A DNA stretch of 64,000 nt, from assembly GCA_963733905.1 (NCBI GenBank), contig CAVTEU010000006.1, positions 248,001 through 312,000 on the forward strand, written 5' to 3'. Positions 29,884 through 39,789 of this stretch are shown here, in pieces; within the stretch, counting starts at the first letter, position 1, and each line of letters opens with the position of its first letter. Origin of the DNA: DATADW01 sp963733905 (lineage in GTDB: Bacteria; Actinomycetota; Acidimicrobiia; Spongiisociales; DATADW01). The position numbers were made by a program, and so were the translations under genes. The notes below the pieces were generated by a model. The model did not search any database and had not been told where the DNA came from. It worked only from the letters and a program-made list of their open reading frames with translations.

Positions 29884-31004
29884 ATGGCCTCGGTCCTCGG
29901 CCCGGTGCTCGAGCAGTTGAGCGGTCCCGGCAGCCTTTTCGAGACGGTTCCAGACACCGACCGCGGGGTGCTCACCTACCGCAACCGGTTGTTGAATCTG
30001 CGGCACCTCGTCGAGATCGGTGCCGGGCACGGGGACCTGGAATACGTCGCGCAGGGCGAGGAGCGACTCACCTTCGCCGACACGTTCGACCGGGCGCTCC
30101 GATTGGCCGCGGCGCTCACCGAAAGGGTCGGGATCTCGCCGGGTGACCGTGTTGCCATTCTCGGGGGCAACTCGCCGGGGTGGGTGGTGGCCTTCTGGGC
30201 TCTGGTGGTTGTCCAGGCCATCGTCGTCCCGCTCAACCCTTGGGAGACCGACCGGCAACTCGACGCCAAGCGGATGGATACCGGGGCCAAGGCTGTGCTC
30301 AGCGACCGGGCCCGGGCGGACCTTGCCCTGGCCGTGGGGTTCACCGCTCAAGAGGTGGTGGTCTGGGGTGGAAGGTCCGGGGCGGGCTCGCTCGAAGAGT
30401 TGGTCGCGGCCCACGAGCCCACCTCGCTCCATGCGGTCCCGGCCGCCCACGAGGACAGCGTGGCCATCCTGTTTGGCACCTCTGGCACCACCGGCAGTAC
30501 CCAAATCGACGGCCACCTCGCACCGCAACGTGCTGAGCAACATGATGACCAGCGGGTTGTTCACCGCGGCGGCCCGTCCTCGTTTCCGGGTCCGGCGTGG
30601 CCGAAGGCACCCAAGAGGCGGCCCTGGTGGCGATCCCTCTTTTCCACGTCACGGCGTGCCTGATGCAACTGGTGCCGTATGTCGCCACCGGTCGCCGCCT
30701 TGTCTTCATGCCGCCGGGGCGGTTCGATCCGGATGTGGCCGGGGAGATCGTCGAGCGCGAGCGCGTGACGTCTCTCGGGGGCGTACCCACAGTCGTGGCG
30801 GCGATGCTGGCGGCCGGGGTTCACGAACGGTACGACCTCTCATCGGTCCAGCAGGTGTCCTATGGCGGGGCCCGGCAGCCCCGGCTCTCGCAGCCAGGGT
30901 GGCTGCCGCCTTCCCGCAGGCCCGCAGCCGTATGGCCAACGGGTACGGGCTGACCGAGACCTCGGGTTCCGGCTGTGGGCGACGCCGGGGATGCCCCATT
31001 TTGA
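29884..31004 (+). pseudogene. acyl-CoA ligase (AMP-binding) truncated after the A5 motif
   Basis: The N-terminal two thirds of an adenylate-forming ligase: TYRNRLLNLRHLVEI, ILGGNSPGWVVAFWAL, P-loop ILFGTSGTTG, PLFHVTACLMQLVPYVATG and A5 motif NGYGLTETSG. It then ends at SAVGDAGDAPF and TGA at 31002-31004. The C-terminal adenylation domain with the catalytic Lys is absent. There are frame changes near 30495, 30590 and 30880, probably errors, but the missing 150-200 C-terminal residues are real in this sequence. The stop overlaps the TTG of the hydrolase gene, a clean junction that might reflect a deletion or an old rearrangement. Confidence 0.7.
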
Positions 31005-31645
31005 GCGAGGTCACCGTCACCTGGGCGGAGGGGCGGAGCGTCCGCATGGTCCTCGCCGGGGACGGACCACCACTACTGCTCGCCCCGGGGGCGGGGGCAG
31101 GGCAGGACCATCCTCTCAACGCTGCTCTTCGATCGGCTCTATCCGAGCGAGGCATGGGGGTGGCATCGTTCGACTACCCCTACATAACCGAAGGCCGACG
31201 GGCGCCCGACCCGGAGAAGACCCTTCTCCAGTGCCATCGAGCGGCCGCCGCGTCGTTCGCCGATCGAACCGGTCAGGAGCCCGGCCGGATCGTGCTCGGC
31301 GGAAGGTCGATGGGGGGGCGAATGGCGAGCATGCTGGCTGCGTCCGGCCATCCCTGTCGTGCTCTGGTCCTGTACGCCTACCCCGTGCACCCTGCGGGCC
31401 GCCCCGACCGGCTGCGCGTGGAGCACCTTCCGGACATCGAAGTGCCCGTCCTCTCATTCCGCGGGTCGAACGACTCGATGAGCCGTCCCGATGAATACGA
31501 CCGGTGGGTCCGCCCGCTGCCAACGGTCACCACGGTGGATCTGGAGGGGGTGGACCACGGTTGGCGCGCCAAGGGGAGGTCGATCGGCGAAGTGGTCGAG
31601 GAGGTGGCCGGGGAGACGGTGTCCTGGCTCGACGGCTTGGCTTGA
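31001..31645 (+). CDS. alpha/beta-hydrolase, dienelactone-hydrolase/Tex30-like
   Basis: 214 residues from TTG 31001 (overlapping the ligase stop) to TGA 31643. Features are LLLAPGAGAGQDHP at the first strand-loop, VASFDYPYITEG, nucleophile elbow VLGGRSMGGRMASMLA, an Asp region LSFRGSNDSMSRP and His in VDLEGVDHGW. This is the KANL3/Tex30-type small hydrolase pattern. A later ATG at 31047 is an alternative start. Substrate unknown; a thioesterase or esterase activity would fit next to an acyl-CoA ligase, but that is guesswork. Confidence 0.8.
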   Translation: MSEVTVTWAEGRSVRMVLAGDGPPLLLAPGAGAGQDHPLNAALRSALSERGMGVASFDYPYITEGRRAPDPEKTLLQCHRAAAASFADRTGQEPGRIVLGGRSMGGRMASMLAASGHPCRALVLYAYPVHPAGRPDRLRVEHLPDIEVPVLSFRGSNDSMSRPDEYDRWVRPLPTVTTVDLEGVDHGWRAKGRSIGEVVEEVAGETVSWLDGLA

Positions 31646-31654
31646 GGCGCGCAT

Positions 31655-31675
31655 CGATGTGTATCCGAAACATCG
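31655..31675. promoter_or_regulatory. inverted repeat upstream of gdh
   Basis: CGATGT and ACATCG flank a 9-base centre (GTATCCGAA), 57 bases before the gdh start. A similar TGTGTACCCGAAACA string occurs near 16865 inside the 3' end of sodX. It could be an operator for gdh; evidence is only the symmetry and position. The gdh GTG at 31732 has its own AGGAG. Confidence 0.25.
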
Positions 31676-31731
31676 GTAGAGGGCTAGGTTGAGCATCGCC
31701 GCCGGGCGGCGGCGCAGGACGTAGGAGCCAC

Positions 31732-34700
31732 GTGAAAGCGGACGAGGCCAAGGCCGGGGTCATCGACAGGGTGGCCGCCATCGCCCGCGACCGGGCCCGA
31801 CCGGAGCAGGCCGACGACCTCGAGTCCTTTGTCCGCCGGTATTACGCCAACGCTGCCCCCGATGACCTCACCGAGGTCGACCCCGTGGACCTCTACGGCG
31901 CCGCCATCGCCCATTGGAGCCTGGCCGCCCGTCGGGCGGCCAACACGGCAAACGTACGCGCCTACAACCCCCTGTTCGACCGCGACGGTTGGCAGACGAC
32001 GCACACCGTCGTCGAGACCGTGATCGACGACATGCCGTTCCTGGTCGACTCGGTGCGGATGGCGCTGAGCCGGAACGGGCTGGGGATTCACACGGTGGTC
32101 CACCCGGTGATCCCGGTGAGACGCGACGACGAGGGCGTTCTGCTCGGGTTGGCGGCCAGGGGCGACGAGGACGGCGTTCGTGAGTCGTTCATCCACATCG
32201 AGGTCGACCGTCAGGGCGATCCCGCCGTCCTCGAGGAGCTGGCCGGTGATCTGAGATCTGTGCTCGGCGATGTGCGTGCCGCAGTCGAGGACTGGCGACC
32301 GATGCTGGGCGCGCTCCACGAGGTGGTGGCCGCCCTCGAGGAGAACCCGCCACCGATCGACCCCGAGGAACTCGCCGAGGCGAGTGCCTTCCTCGATTGG
32401 CTGGGCGACAACCACTTCACCTTCCTCGGGTACAGGTCATACGACTTGGTGCTCGAGGATGGTGAGGACGCCCTCGTCCCCGTTGCCGGGTCCGGGTTGG
32501 GGATCTTGCGCGAGGAGTCCGGTGAGGCGATCTCGCAGAGCTTCGCCAAGGCGCCGCCCGAGGTGCGCCGGCTGGCCAGGCAGCCAAACCCGCTCAACCT
32601 GACGAAGGCGAACTCGGTGTCCACGGTCCACCGCCCCGCCTACCTCGATTACGTCGGCGTCAAGCGTTTCGGCCGGACGGAGAGGTGATCGGGGAATGGC
32701 GTTTTCTGGGTCTGTACACCTCGATCGTCTACAACACCGACCCCGGACGGATCCCCCTGCTCCGCCGCAAGGTCGCCATGGTGATCGAGAAGGCGGGTTT
32801 CCCCTCCGACAGCCACGATGGCAAGGACCTGATCGCCATCCTCGAGACGCTTCCCCGCGACGAGCTCATCCAGATGGAGCCGGAGGAGCTCTTCGAGGTC
32901 GCAATGGGGATCCTCCACCTCCAGGAGCGGCATCAGGTCAGGCTTTTCGTGCGCCGCGACAGATTCGGCCGGTTCTTCTCGGCGCTGCTCTTCCTTGCCG
33001 CGGGAGAGATACAACACCGACACCCGCCTCGCCGCACAGCGCATCCTGATGGAGGCGCTCCAAGGTGTGTCGATCGACTACCAGGCGCGCCTCTCGGAGT
33101 CGGTGCTCGCCCGGCTCCACTTCGTCATCCGCATAGTCCCCGGCGAGACGGTCGAGTACGACGTGGCGGCGATCGAGAAGCGGATCGAAGAGGCGGTGCG
33201 CTCCTGGGTGGACGACCTCGGCCAGGCACTGGTCGAGCAGCTCGGCGAGGACCGTGGGCTGGCCCTGGCGGAGAAGTACCGCGAGGCCTTCCCGCCCGGC
33301 TACCGGGCCGACTTCCTGCCCCGGGTGGCGGTGGCCGACATCCGCCGTCTCGAGGAGCTCGATCCTGCCGGGGACCTCGGGATGCAACTACGCCGGCCCC
33401 TGGAAGCGGGGGAGGGTTTGTTCCGGCTCAAGCTCTACCGCTCGGGCCTACCCATCGTCGTATCCGACGTCCTACCCCTCCTCGAGCACATGGGCGCCCG
33501 TGTCGTGGAACAGCATCCATACGACATCGAGCCGCGCGGGGCATCGCCGCTCTGGATCTACGACTTCGACCTGCAGTGCGGCGATGTCGCCCTGCTCGAC
33601 ACCGGGCTGGTCGCCGAGCTCTTCCAGAACGCGCTGGCCCGGGTGTGGCGGGGGGAGATGGAGGACGACGGGTTCAACCGGCTGGTGCTGCGCGGTCGGA
33701 TCCCGTGGAACGACGTCGCCGTGCTGCGCGCCTACGCCAAGTACCTCCGCCAGACCGGCGGTCACCTTCAGCCAGGACTACATGGAGACGACGCTGAGCG
33801 CCCATCCCCGCATCGCCGCCCAGCTGGTCGAGCTGTTCCACGCCCGGTTCGACCCGACGATGACGGATCGCGATGTGGTCCCCGAACTGGCGGCACAGGT
33901 GACCGTCGGCATCGACGACGTGATCAGCCTCGACCAGGACCGCATCCTGCGGAGCTTCCTCAACCTGATCATGGCGACGCTGCGAACCAACGCATTTCAG
34001 AGCGGCCGCGGGCGGTGAACCGAAGCTGCACATCTCGTTCAAGCTCGACCCGACCCAGATACCCGAACTGCCCCTCCCCAGGCCGCGCTTTGAGATCTTC
34101 GTCTACTCCCCGCGGACCGAGGGCGTGCACCTACGGGGCGGCAAGGTGGCACGCGGCGGGATCCGGTGGTCCGACCGCCGCGAGGACTTCCGTACCGAGG
34201 TCCTCGGGCTGATGAAGGCGCAGATGGTCAAGAACGTCGTGATCGTGCCGGTGGGCGCCAAGGGCGGGTTCGTCGTCAAGAGGCCGCCGATGAGCAGGGA
34301 GGCGCTGGCCGAAGAGGTTGTCGCCTGCTACCGCACCTTCATGTCCGGGTTGCTCGACCTCACCGACAACCGCCAAGGCGACCAGGTGATACCGCCGGTG
34401 GACGTCGTCCGCTATGACGACGACGACCCCTATCTGGTGGTCGCCGCCGACAAGGGGACGGCCACCTTCTCCGACATCGCCAACAGCATCTCGCTGGAGC
34501 GCGGGTTCTGGCTGGGGGACGCCTTCGCCTCTGGCGGGTCGGCCGGCTACGACCACAAGGAGATGGGGATCACCGCCCGCGGCGCCTGGGAGTCGGTCAA
34601 GCGCCACTTCCGCAACCTGGGCACCGACATCCAAAGCACCGATGTCACCGTGGTCGGGATCGGGGACATGTCTGGCGACGTGTTTGGGAACGGGATGATC

Positions 34701-36542
34701 CTGTCGCGCCACCTGAAGCTGATCGGCGCCTTCAACCACCTCCACGTCTTCCTCGACCCCCACCCCGACCCCGAGACCTCGTTCCAGGAGCGCGAACGGC
34801 TCTTCGGGCTGCCCCGGTCCACCTGGGAGGACTACGACCCGAATCTCATCTCCAAAGGCGGCGGGGTGTGGCCGCGCACCGTCCAAGTCGATCCCTTTGT
34901 CGCCCGAGGTCCGTCAGATGCTCAAGGTGGACGCCCAGCAGATGACGCCCAACGAGTTGATCCATGCCTTACTCGCCGCACCGGTCGATCTGCTGTGGAA
35001 CGGGGGGATCGGGACCTACGTCAAGGCATCGACCGAGACCCACGCCGATGTCGGCGACAAGGCGAACGACCCGGTCCGCATCGATGCAACCGAGTTGAGG
35101 GCACGGGTGGTGGGCGAGGGCGGCAACCTCGGCTTCACCCAACTGGCGCGGGTGGAGTACGCCCGATCCGGGGGACGGATCAACACCGACGCCATCGACA
35201 ACTCGGCCGGCGTCGATTGTTCCGACCACGAGGTCAACATCAAGATCCTGCTCGATGCCGTCGTGGGGGAAGGTGACCTCACCGTCAAGCAGCGCAACAG
35301 CCTCCTCGCCGAGATGACCGACGACGTCGCCCAATTGGTCCTCAGGGACAACTACCGCCAGACGCAAGCGCTGAGCAACGCGGTGGCGCAGGCCCTTCCC
35401 ATGGTCGACGTCCACGCCAGGTACATGAGATGGCTCGAACAGTCCGGCCCGTCTCGACCGCAACCTCGAAGGACTCCCCAGCGACGAGGCGCTGGCCGAG
35501 CGCAAGGCGGCCGGCGAGGGTCTCACCTCGCCCGAGTTCGCCGTCCTCCTGGCATACACCAAGATCGAGCTTTACGAGGAGCTACTCGCCAGCGCCATCG
35601 CAGAGGATCCATATCTCTCCGCCGAGTTGGAGCGGTACTTCCCGTGCTGCCATCTCCGCCCGATTTGGCGAGAGGATGGACGGCCACAGGCTGCGCCGGG
35701 AGATCATCGTCAATGGGATCGTCAACGACATGGTCGACCACCAAGGGACGACCTTCGCCTACAGGCTTGCCGAGGGGACCGGTGCCGGTGCCGCCGAGAT
35801 CGCCCGTGCCTACACCGTCGCCCGGGACGTCTTCGACATCCGCGGGATCTGGTCGGGTATCGAGGCGCTGGACAACGTGGTACCGGCCGGGATCCAGACG
35901 GTGATGCTGCTGGAGGCGAGGACGCTGGTGGAGCGCGCCGCGCGCTGGCTGCTCAGACAACGCCGGCCACCGATCGACGTCGCCGCCGAGGTGGAGCGGT
36001 TCACCGATGGGGCGGCGCGAATCGCTGCGTCGCTCCCCGCTCTGCTCGCACCGAGCGACCGCGACCGGTTCCGCGGGCAGGCAGAGCACATGGAGGAGGC
36101 CGGTGTGCCCGAGGGCCTGGCGCACCGCGTCGCCGGGCTCGACCCGCTTTTCGGGACTCTCGACATCACCGAGGTGTCGGCCGCCGAGGACATCCCCGTC
36201 GAGGAGGTGGCGGCGGTCTACTACGCCCTCGGCGAAAAACTCGATCTCCATTGGCTGCGCAACCAGATCAACGCCCTCCCCCGCGACAACCGCTGGCAGA
36301 CCCTGGCCCGGGCTGCGCTGCGCGACGACCTATACAGCCAGCAGAGGGCCATCACCGCCCAGGTGCTCCGGCTGGGCGGTGAGCACCTCGGGCCGGAAGA
36401 GCGGATCGACGCCTGGCTCGGTCACGTCGAAGCCGCCGCCCGCCGCGTCTCCCAAGTCGTCTCCGACATCAAGGGCGGCGCCACCGCCGACCTCGCCAGC
36501 CTCTCGGTGGCCCTGCGGGAGAGCCATCGGCTGATTGCCTAG
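31732..36542 (+). CDS. gdh: NAD-dependent glutamate dehydrogenase, large (180-kDa) class
   Basis: Catabolic enzyme that deaminates glutamate to 2-oxoglutarate. Restored length is about 1600 residues. The GTG start follows AGGAG. The N-terminal half carries the ACT-like domains (DMPFLVDSVRMALSRNGLGIHTVVHP). The catalytic core reads KVARGGIRWSDRREDFRTEV, VGAKGGFVVKRPP (substrate Lys), GIGDMSGDVFGNGM (NAD fold), LLWNGGIGTYVKAS and GEGGNLGFTQLARVEYA. A helical C-terminal domain runs to 36542. At least seven frame changes (near 32690, 33000, 33770, 34015, 34905, 35450 and 35645) break it. Every domain is conserved between breaks, so it is one gene with errors. Confidence 0.92.
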
Positions 36543-36545
36543 ACG

Positions 36546-36580
36546 AGGCGGAAGACGGCAGGCGGCAGGCGGCAGACGGC
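36546..36580. repeat. heptanucleotide tandem repeat (AGRCGGM x5)
   Basis: Five heptamers in a row, AGGCGGA, AGACGGC, AGGCGGC, AGGCGGC, AGACGGC, the complement of the GCCGTCT/GCCGCCT type. It starts four bases after the gdh stop, in the convergent gap before rpiB. Confidence 0.8.
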
Positions 36581-36679
36581 TGCCAGCGCGTGACGCGGTC
36601 GCGGACCGCCGCGCACCGTCACCCTCCGCTCGCTCCGCTCGGGACTCCCCTCACCGCGGGAGGCGAGATGCGGTGCTGC

Positions 36680-37124
36680 TCAGCCGGATTCCTCGAGAGC
36701 AGCGATCTTGTTGACTCGGCGTAGTGGCGTTCCTCGCCGGTGAAGTTGGCGGCGAGGAAGGCACGCACGACTTCGCTGGCCAGTTCGATCCCGATGACCC
36801 TGCTACCCAGGGCGAGCACATTGGCGTCGTCGTGCTCCACTGACTGGTGGGCGGTGTAGGTGTCATGGGCCAGCGCCGCCCGGATCCCATGGAGCTTGTT
36901 GGCGGCTATCGAAGCCCCTGCTCCCGAGCCGCAGACCAGAATCCCCCGATCTGCCCGCCCATCGCGCACCGCCTCACCGACAGCCGCAGCGATATCCGGA
37001 TAGTCGACCGGCTCGGTGGAGAACGTCCCGAGATCGATGACGTCGAACCCCGATGCGGCAAGCGACGAGCCGAGATCCTCTTTCAGCTGTACCCGGCGTG
37101 ATCGGCACCGATAGCTACGCGCAT
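36680..37124 (-). CDS. rpiB: ribose-5-phosphate isomerase B
   Basis: Interconverts ribose-5-phosphate and ribulose-5-phosphate. Start ATG 37124 gives MRVAIGADHAGY, the conserved N-terminus. After a frame change near 37090 it reads VIDLGTFSTEPVDYPDIA, GILVCGSGAGASIAANK (phosphate loop with catalytic Cys), and DDANVLALGSRVIGIELA. A second frame change near 36720 precedes the normal C-terminus RVNKIAALEESG, ending at TGA 36680. Divergent from murA with a heptamer array between. Confidence 0.9.
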
Positions 37125-37163
37125 CGCTCCAACCGTACCTCCGACTTCGTCGTCTCTCTGGCT

Positions 37164-37184
37164 GCCGTCTGCCGTCTGCCGTCC
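37164..37184. repeat. heptanucleotide tandem repeat (GCCGTCY x3)
   Basis: Three copies of GCCGTC followed by T, T and C, preceded by TCTCTGGCT, the same lead-in as the array at 21764-21772. It sits in the divergent rpiB/murA promoter region. Confidence 0.8.
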
Positions 37185-37236
37185 TCTGGCTCTTGTCCTA
37201 GGTCCTGAGCCCGTCACTCCCTAACCTCGCGGGTCA

Positions 37237-38499
37237 ATGGATCGGATAGTGATCGAAGGCGGCCGCGCCCTCAGGGGGCGGGTCGAGGTGCTCGGGGCCA
37301 AGAACGCGGTGCTCAAGGAGATGGTTGCCACTCTGCTGGCACCCGGCTTGCACCGGCTGCGCAACGTGCCCGGGATCCTCGACGTGGCGTTGATGGGTGA
37401 TGTGCTCGGGCACATCGGGGCGGTGGTGCGGCGCACCGATCACGCCATCGAGATCGAGGTGCCAGACGAGCTGACACCAGAGGCTCCGCTCGACCTGGTC
37501 CGGCTGATGAGGGCGTCGATCGTCGTCCTCGGGCCGCTGCTGGCGCGTTGCGGTCGGGCCGCGGTCGCCTTCCCAGGTGGAGACGATCTGGGCGCCAGGC
37601 CCATCGACATGCACCTCGACGGCTTGGAGCAGATGGGCGTCGTCTTCGACCTGGAGCACGGGGTGTTGACCGCCCGGGTCGATGGGAGGTTGCGGGGCGC
37701 CGAGGTGACCCTCGACTTTCCGAGCGTCGGCGCCACCGAGAACCTGCTTTTTGCGGCCACACTCGCCGACGGGGTGACGGTCATCCACAACGCGGCGCGC
37801 GAGCCCGAGATCCAGGATCTGGTACGCCAGCTCACCAAGATGGGTGCGGTGGTCGAGGGCGCCGGCACCTCCACACTCGTGGTCGAGGGGGCGCCGGCGC
37901 TGCACCCCACCGACCACTCGGTGATTCCCGACCGGCTCGAGGCGGGGACCTACGCCATCGCCGCCGCCATAACCGGCGGTGAGGTCGAGATCGCTTCCTG
38001 CGTCCCCGACCATCTCCGGATGGAGATGAGCAAGCTCGAACAGACCGGATGCGTGGTGGACCGGGGCGACGATTGGCTTCGGGTCACCGGCCCGGAGCGG
38101 CCGGTTGCGGTCGACTTCGCCACGCTTCCCTTCCCCGGGTTCCACACCGACATGCACCCCCAGATGGTGGCGCTGCTCAGCGTCGCCGAGGGGACGTCGG
38201 TGATCACCGAGAACCTGTACGACGCCCGCTTCCGCTATGTGGGGGAGCTGGCCCGGATGGGGGCGGACATCACCATCGACTGGCAGCACGCAGTGGTCCG
38301 CGGGGTCGGTTCGCTGTCGGGGTGCCCGGTGGTGGCGCCCGACATCCGGGCCGGCGCCGCTCTCGCCCTGGCCGCGCTCCGTGCCGAAGGTGAGACGGTT
38401 ATCTCCGCCACCCACCACATCGACCGGGGGTACGAGGGGTTCGTCGAGCGTCTCTCCGGGCTGGGAGCCTCCATAACCCGGGCGCCGGACGAGGCGTAA
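37237..38499 (+). CDS. murA: UDP-N-acetylglucosamine 1-carboxyvinyltransferase, Asp-type active site
   Basis: First committed step of peptidoglycan synthesis: transfers enolpyruvyl from PEP to UDP-GlcNAc. Intact, 420 residues. Family landmarks are GAKNAVLKEMVATLLA near residue 27, RASIVVLGPLLARCG near 90, FPGGDDLGARPIDMHLDGL near 113, AATLADGVTVIHNAA and DFATLPFPGFHTDMHPQM. The catalytic loop residue that is Cys115 in E. coli is Asp116 here (codon gac at 37582), the natural variant known from Mycobacterium and Chlamydia that is insensitive to fosfomycin. It is followed 38 bases later by a NifU-like gene. Confidence 0.94.
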   Translation: MDRIVIEGGRALRGRVEVLGAKNAVLKEMVATLLAPGLHRLRNVPGILDVALMGDVLGHIGAVVRRTDHAIEIEVPDELTPEAPLDLVRLMRASIVVLGPLLARCGRAAVAFPGGDDLGARPIDMHLDGLEQMGVVFDLEHGVLTARVDGRLRGAEVTLDFPSVGATENLLFAATLADGVTVIHNAAREPEIQDLVRQLTKMGAVVEGAGTSTLVVEGAPALHPTDHSVIPDRLEAGTYAIAAAITGGEVEIASCVPDHLRMEMSKLEQTGCVVDRGDDWLRVTGPERPVAVDFATLPFPGFHTDMHPQMVALLSVAEGTSVITENLYDARFRYVGELARMGADITIDWQHAVVRGVGSLSGCPVVAPDIRAGAALALAALRAEGETVISATHHIDRGYEGFVERLSGLGASITRAPDEA

Positions 38500-38537
38500 A
38501 ATGGAAGAGAAAGACTCCGGGGATCGTTGGTACTGAC

Positions 38538-38816
38538 ATGGCCGAAGAGCTCACCATCACCGACGTGTCGTCCCACACGTCCGACTCGGCGCCGATTGAC
38601 CTCGATCAGCTCAACGAGGCGCTCGAGTACATCAGGCCCGCCATCCAGATGGACGGCGGCGACATCGTCCTCACCGGCGTCGAGGGCGGGAAGGTCGACT
38701 TGCAGATGGTGGGCGCCTGCGGCGGTTGCCCGCTCTCGATGATGACCCTCAAGGCGGGAATCGAGCGCATCCTGATGGACCGGGTCCCCGGCGTCACCGA
38801 GGTGAACGCAACCTGA
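38538..38816 (+). CDS. NifU C-terminal-domain Fe-S scaffold/carrier (Nfu type)
   Basis: 92 residues, intact. The NifU-like domain occupies the whole C-terminal part (ALEYIRPAIQMDGGDIVLTG) with the cluster-binding CxxC in MVGACGGCPLSMMTL. It binds or transfers a 4Fe-4S cluster to client proteins. A short N-terminal tail rich in Ser/Thr/Asp precedes it. Placed between murA and meaB, a context without obvious functional link; the cysteine desulfurase at 43280 could supply sulfur. The intergenic array of AGTACTT starts right after its stop. Confidence 0.9.
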   Translation: MAEELTITDVSSHTSDSAPIDLDQLNEALEYIRPAIQMDGGDIVLTGVEGGKVDLQMVGACGGCPLSMMTLKAGIERILMDRVPGVTEVNAT

Positions 38817-38844
38817 AGTACTTAGTACTTGGTACTTAGTACTT
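38817..38844. repeat. heptanucleotide tandem repeat (AGTACTT x4)
   Basis: AGTACTT AGTACTT GGTACTT AGTACTT begins on the first base after the NifU-like stop and ends 10 bases before the meaB GTG. Each unit contains the palindrome AGTACT. It is AT-rich against a GC-rich background and has the same 7-base period as the GCCGTCT arrays. Confidence 0.85.
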
Positions 38845-38854
38845 AGATTTCAGT

Positions 38855-39788
38855 GTGGACATCGCTGGGATCGTCGACGCGGCTCGCTCCGGAGACCGCA
38901 GGGCCTTGGGCCGGCTCATCTCCTTGCTCGAGGAGGGCCGTCCCCGGCGCACGAGACCATCTGGCAGCGCTCTTCCCCGATACCGGCAGGGCCCATGTGA
39001 TCGGGGTCACAGGGCCGCCCGGGTCGGGTAAGTCCACCTTGGTGGATCGGCTTGTCGGCCGGCTCAGGTCCCGGGGAGAGGTGGCGGTCGTGGCGGTTGA
39101 CCCATCGAGCCCGTTCACCGGGGGCGCCATCCTCGGCGACCGGGTCCGGATGCAGGACGGCTCTTTGGACCCCGGTGTGTTCATCCGTTCGATGAGCAAC
39201 CGCGGCCGCATCGGCGGGGTGGCGGCGACCACCACCAAGGTTGTCGCCCTCTTGGACGCCATCGGGTTCGCCACGGTGATCGTGGAGACGGTCGGTGTCG
39301 GCCAGTCCGAGTTCGAGATCGTGGATGCCGCCGACACGACGGTGGTCGTGCTCAACCCGGGGTGGGGTGACTCGGTCCAGGCGGCCAAGGCCGGGTTGCT
39401 CGAGGTGGCCGACATATTCGTGGTCAACAAGGCCGACCGAGAGGGCGCCGATCAAACGTCCCGGGATCTCACCGAGACGGTCGAATTGGGCGAGACCCGG
39501 ACCTGGCGTCCACCGGTGGTGCTCACCGTGGCCACCACCGGTGAGGGTCTGGATGACCTCGCTGCCGAGGTTGCGGCCCACTGGCAGCATCTCTCCGCCG
39601 ACGACCGCCTGGCCATCTCACGTCGCCGGCGGCTCGGATCCGAGCTCCGCAGGGCAATACACGATGAGACGTTGCGGCGGGCACTCGAACAGACCGAGGG
39701 TCTCGAAGAAGCAGAGAGCGCGGTGGCGGAGAGGACCATCGACCCCTGGTCGGCGGCTCGGCGCCTGCTGGATGGCCAGGACCGCTAG
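38855..39788 (+). CDS. meaB: methylmalonyl-CoA mutase-associated GTPase
   Basis: G3E-family P-loop GTPase that protects and reloads B12-dependent methylmalonyl-CoA mutase. Start GTG 38855 gives VDIAGIVDAARSGDRRALGR, the family N-terminus. A frame change near 38945 leads to VIGVTGPPGSGKSTLVDRL (Walker A), VAVDPSSPFTGGAILGDRVRM, VIVETVGVGQSE and DIFVVNKADREGAD (guanine specificity). No mutase gene lies within the window. Stop at 39788, two bases from the convergent EamA gene end. Confidence 0.92.
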
Positions 39789-39789
39789 G

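Noticed and set aside
31732..36542. Several separate genes in the glutamate dehydrogenase region
   Set aside because: Each segment matches consecutive parts of one large NAD-GDH, and none has its own start signals.
38501..38536. 11-codon leader-like frame after murA (MEEKDSGDRWY)
   Set aside because: It begins within the murA stop region (TAAAATGG) but has no ribosome site or attenuator-like structure.
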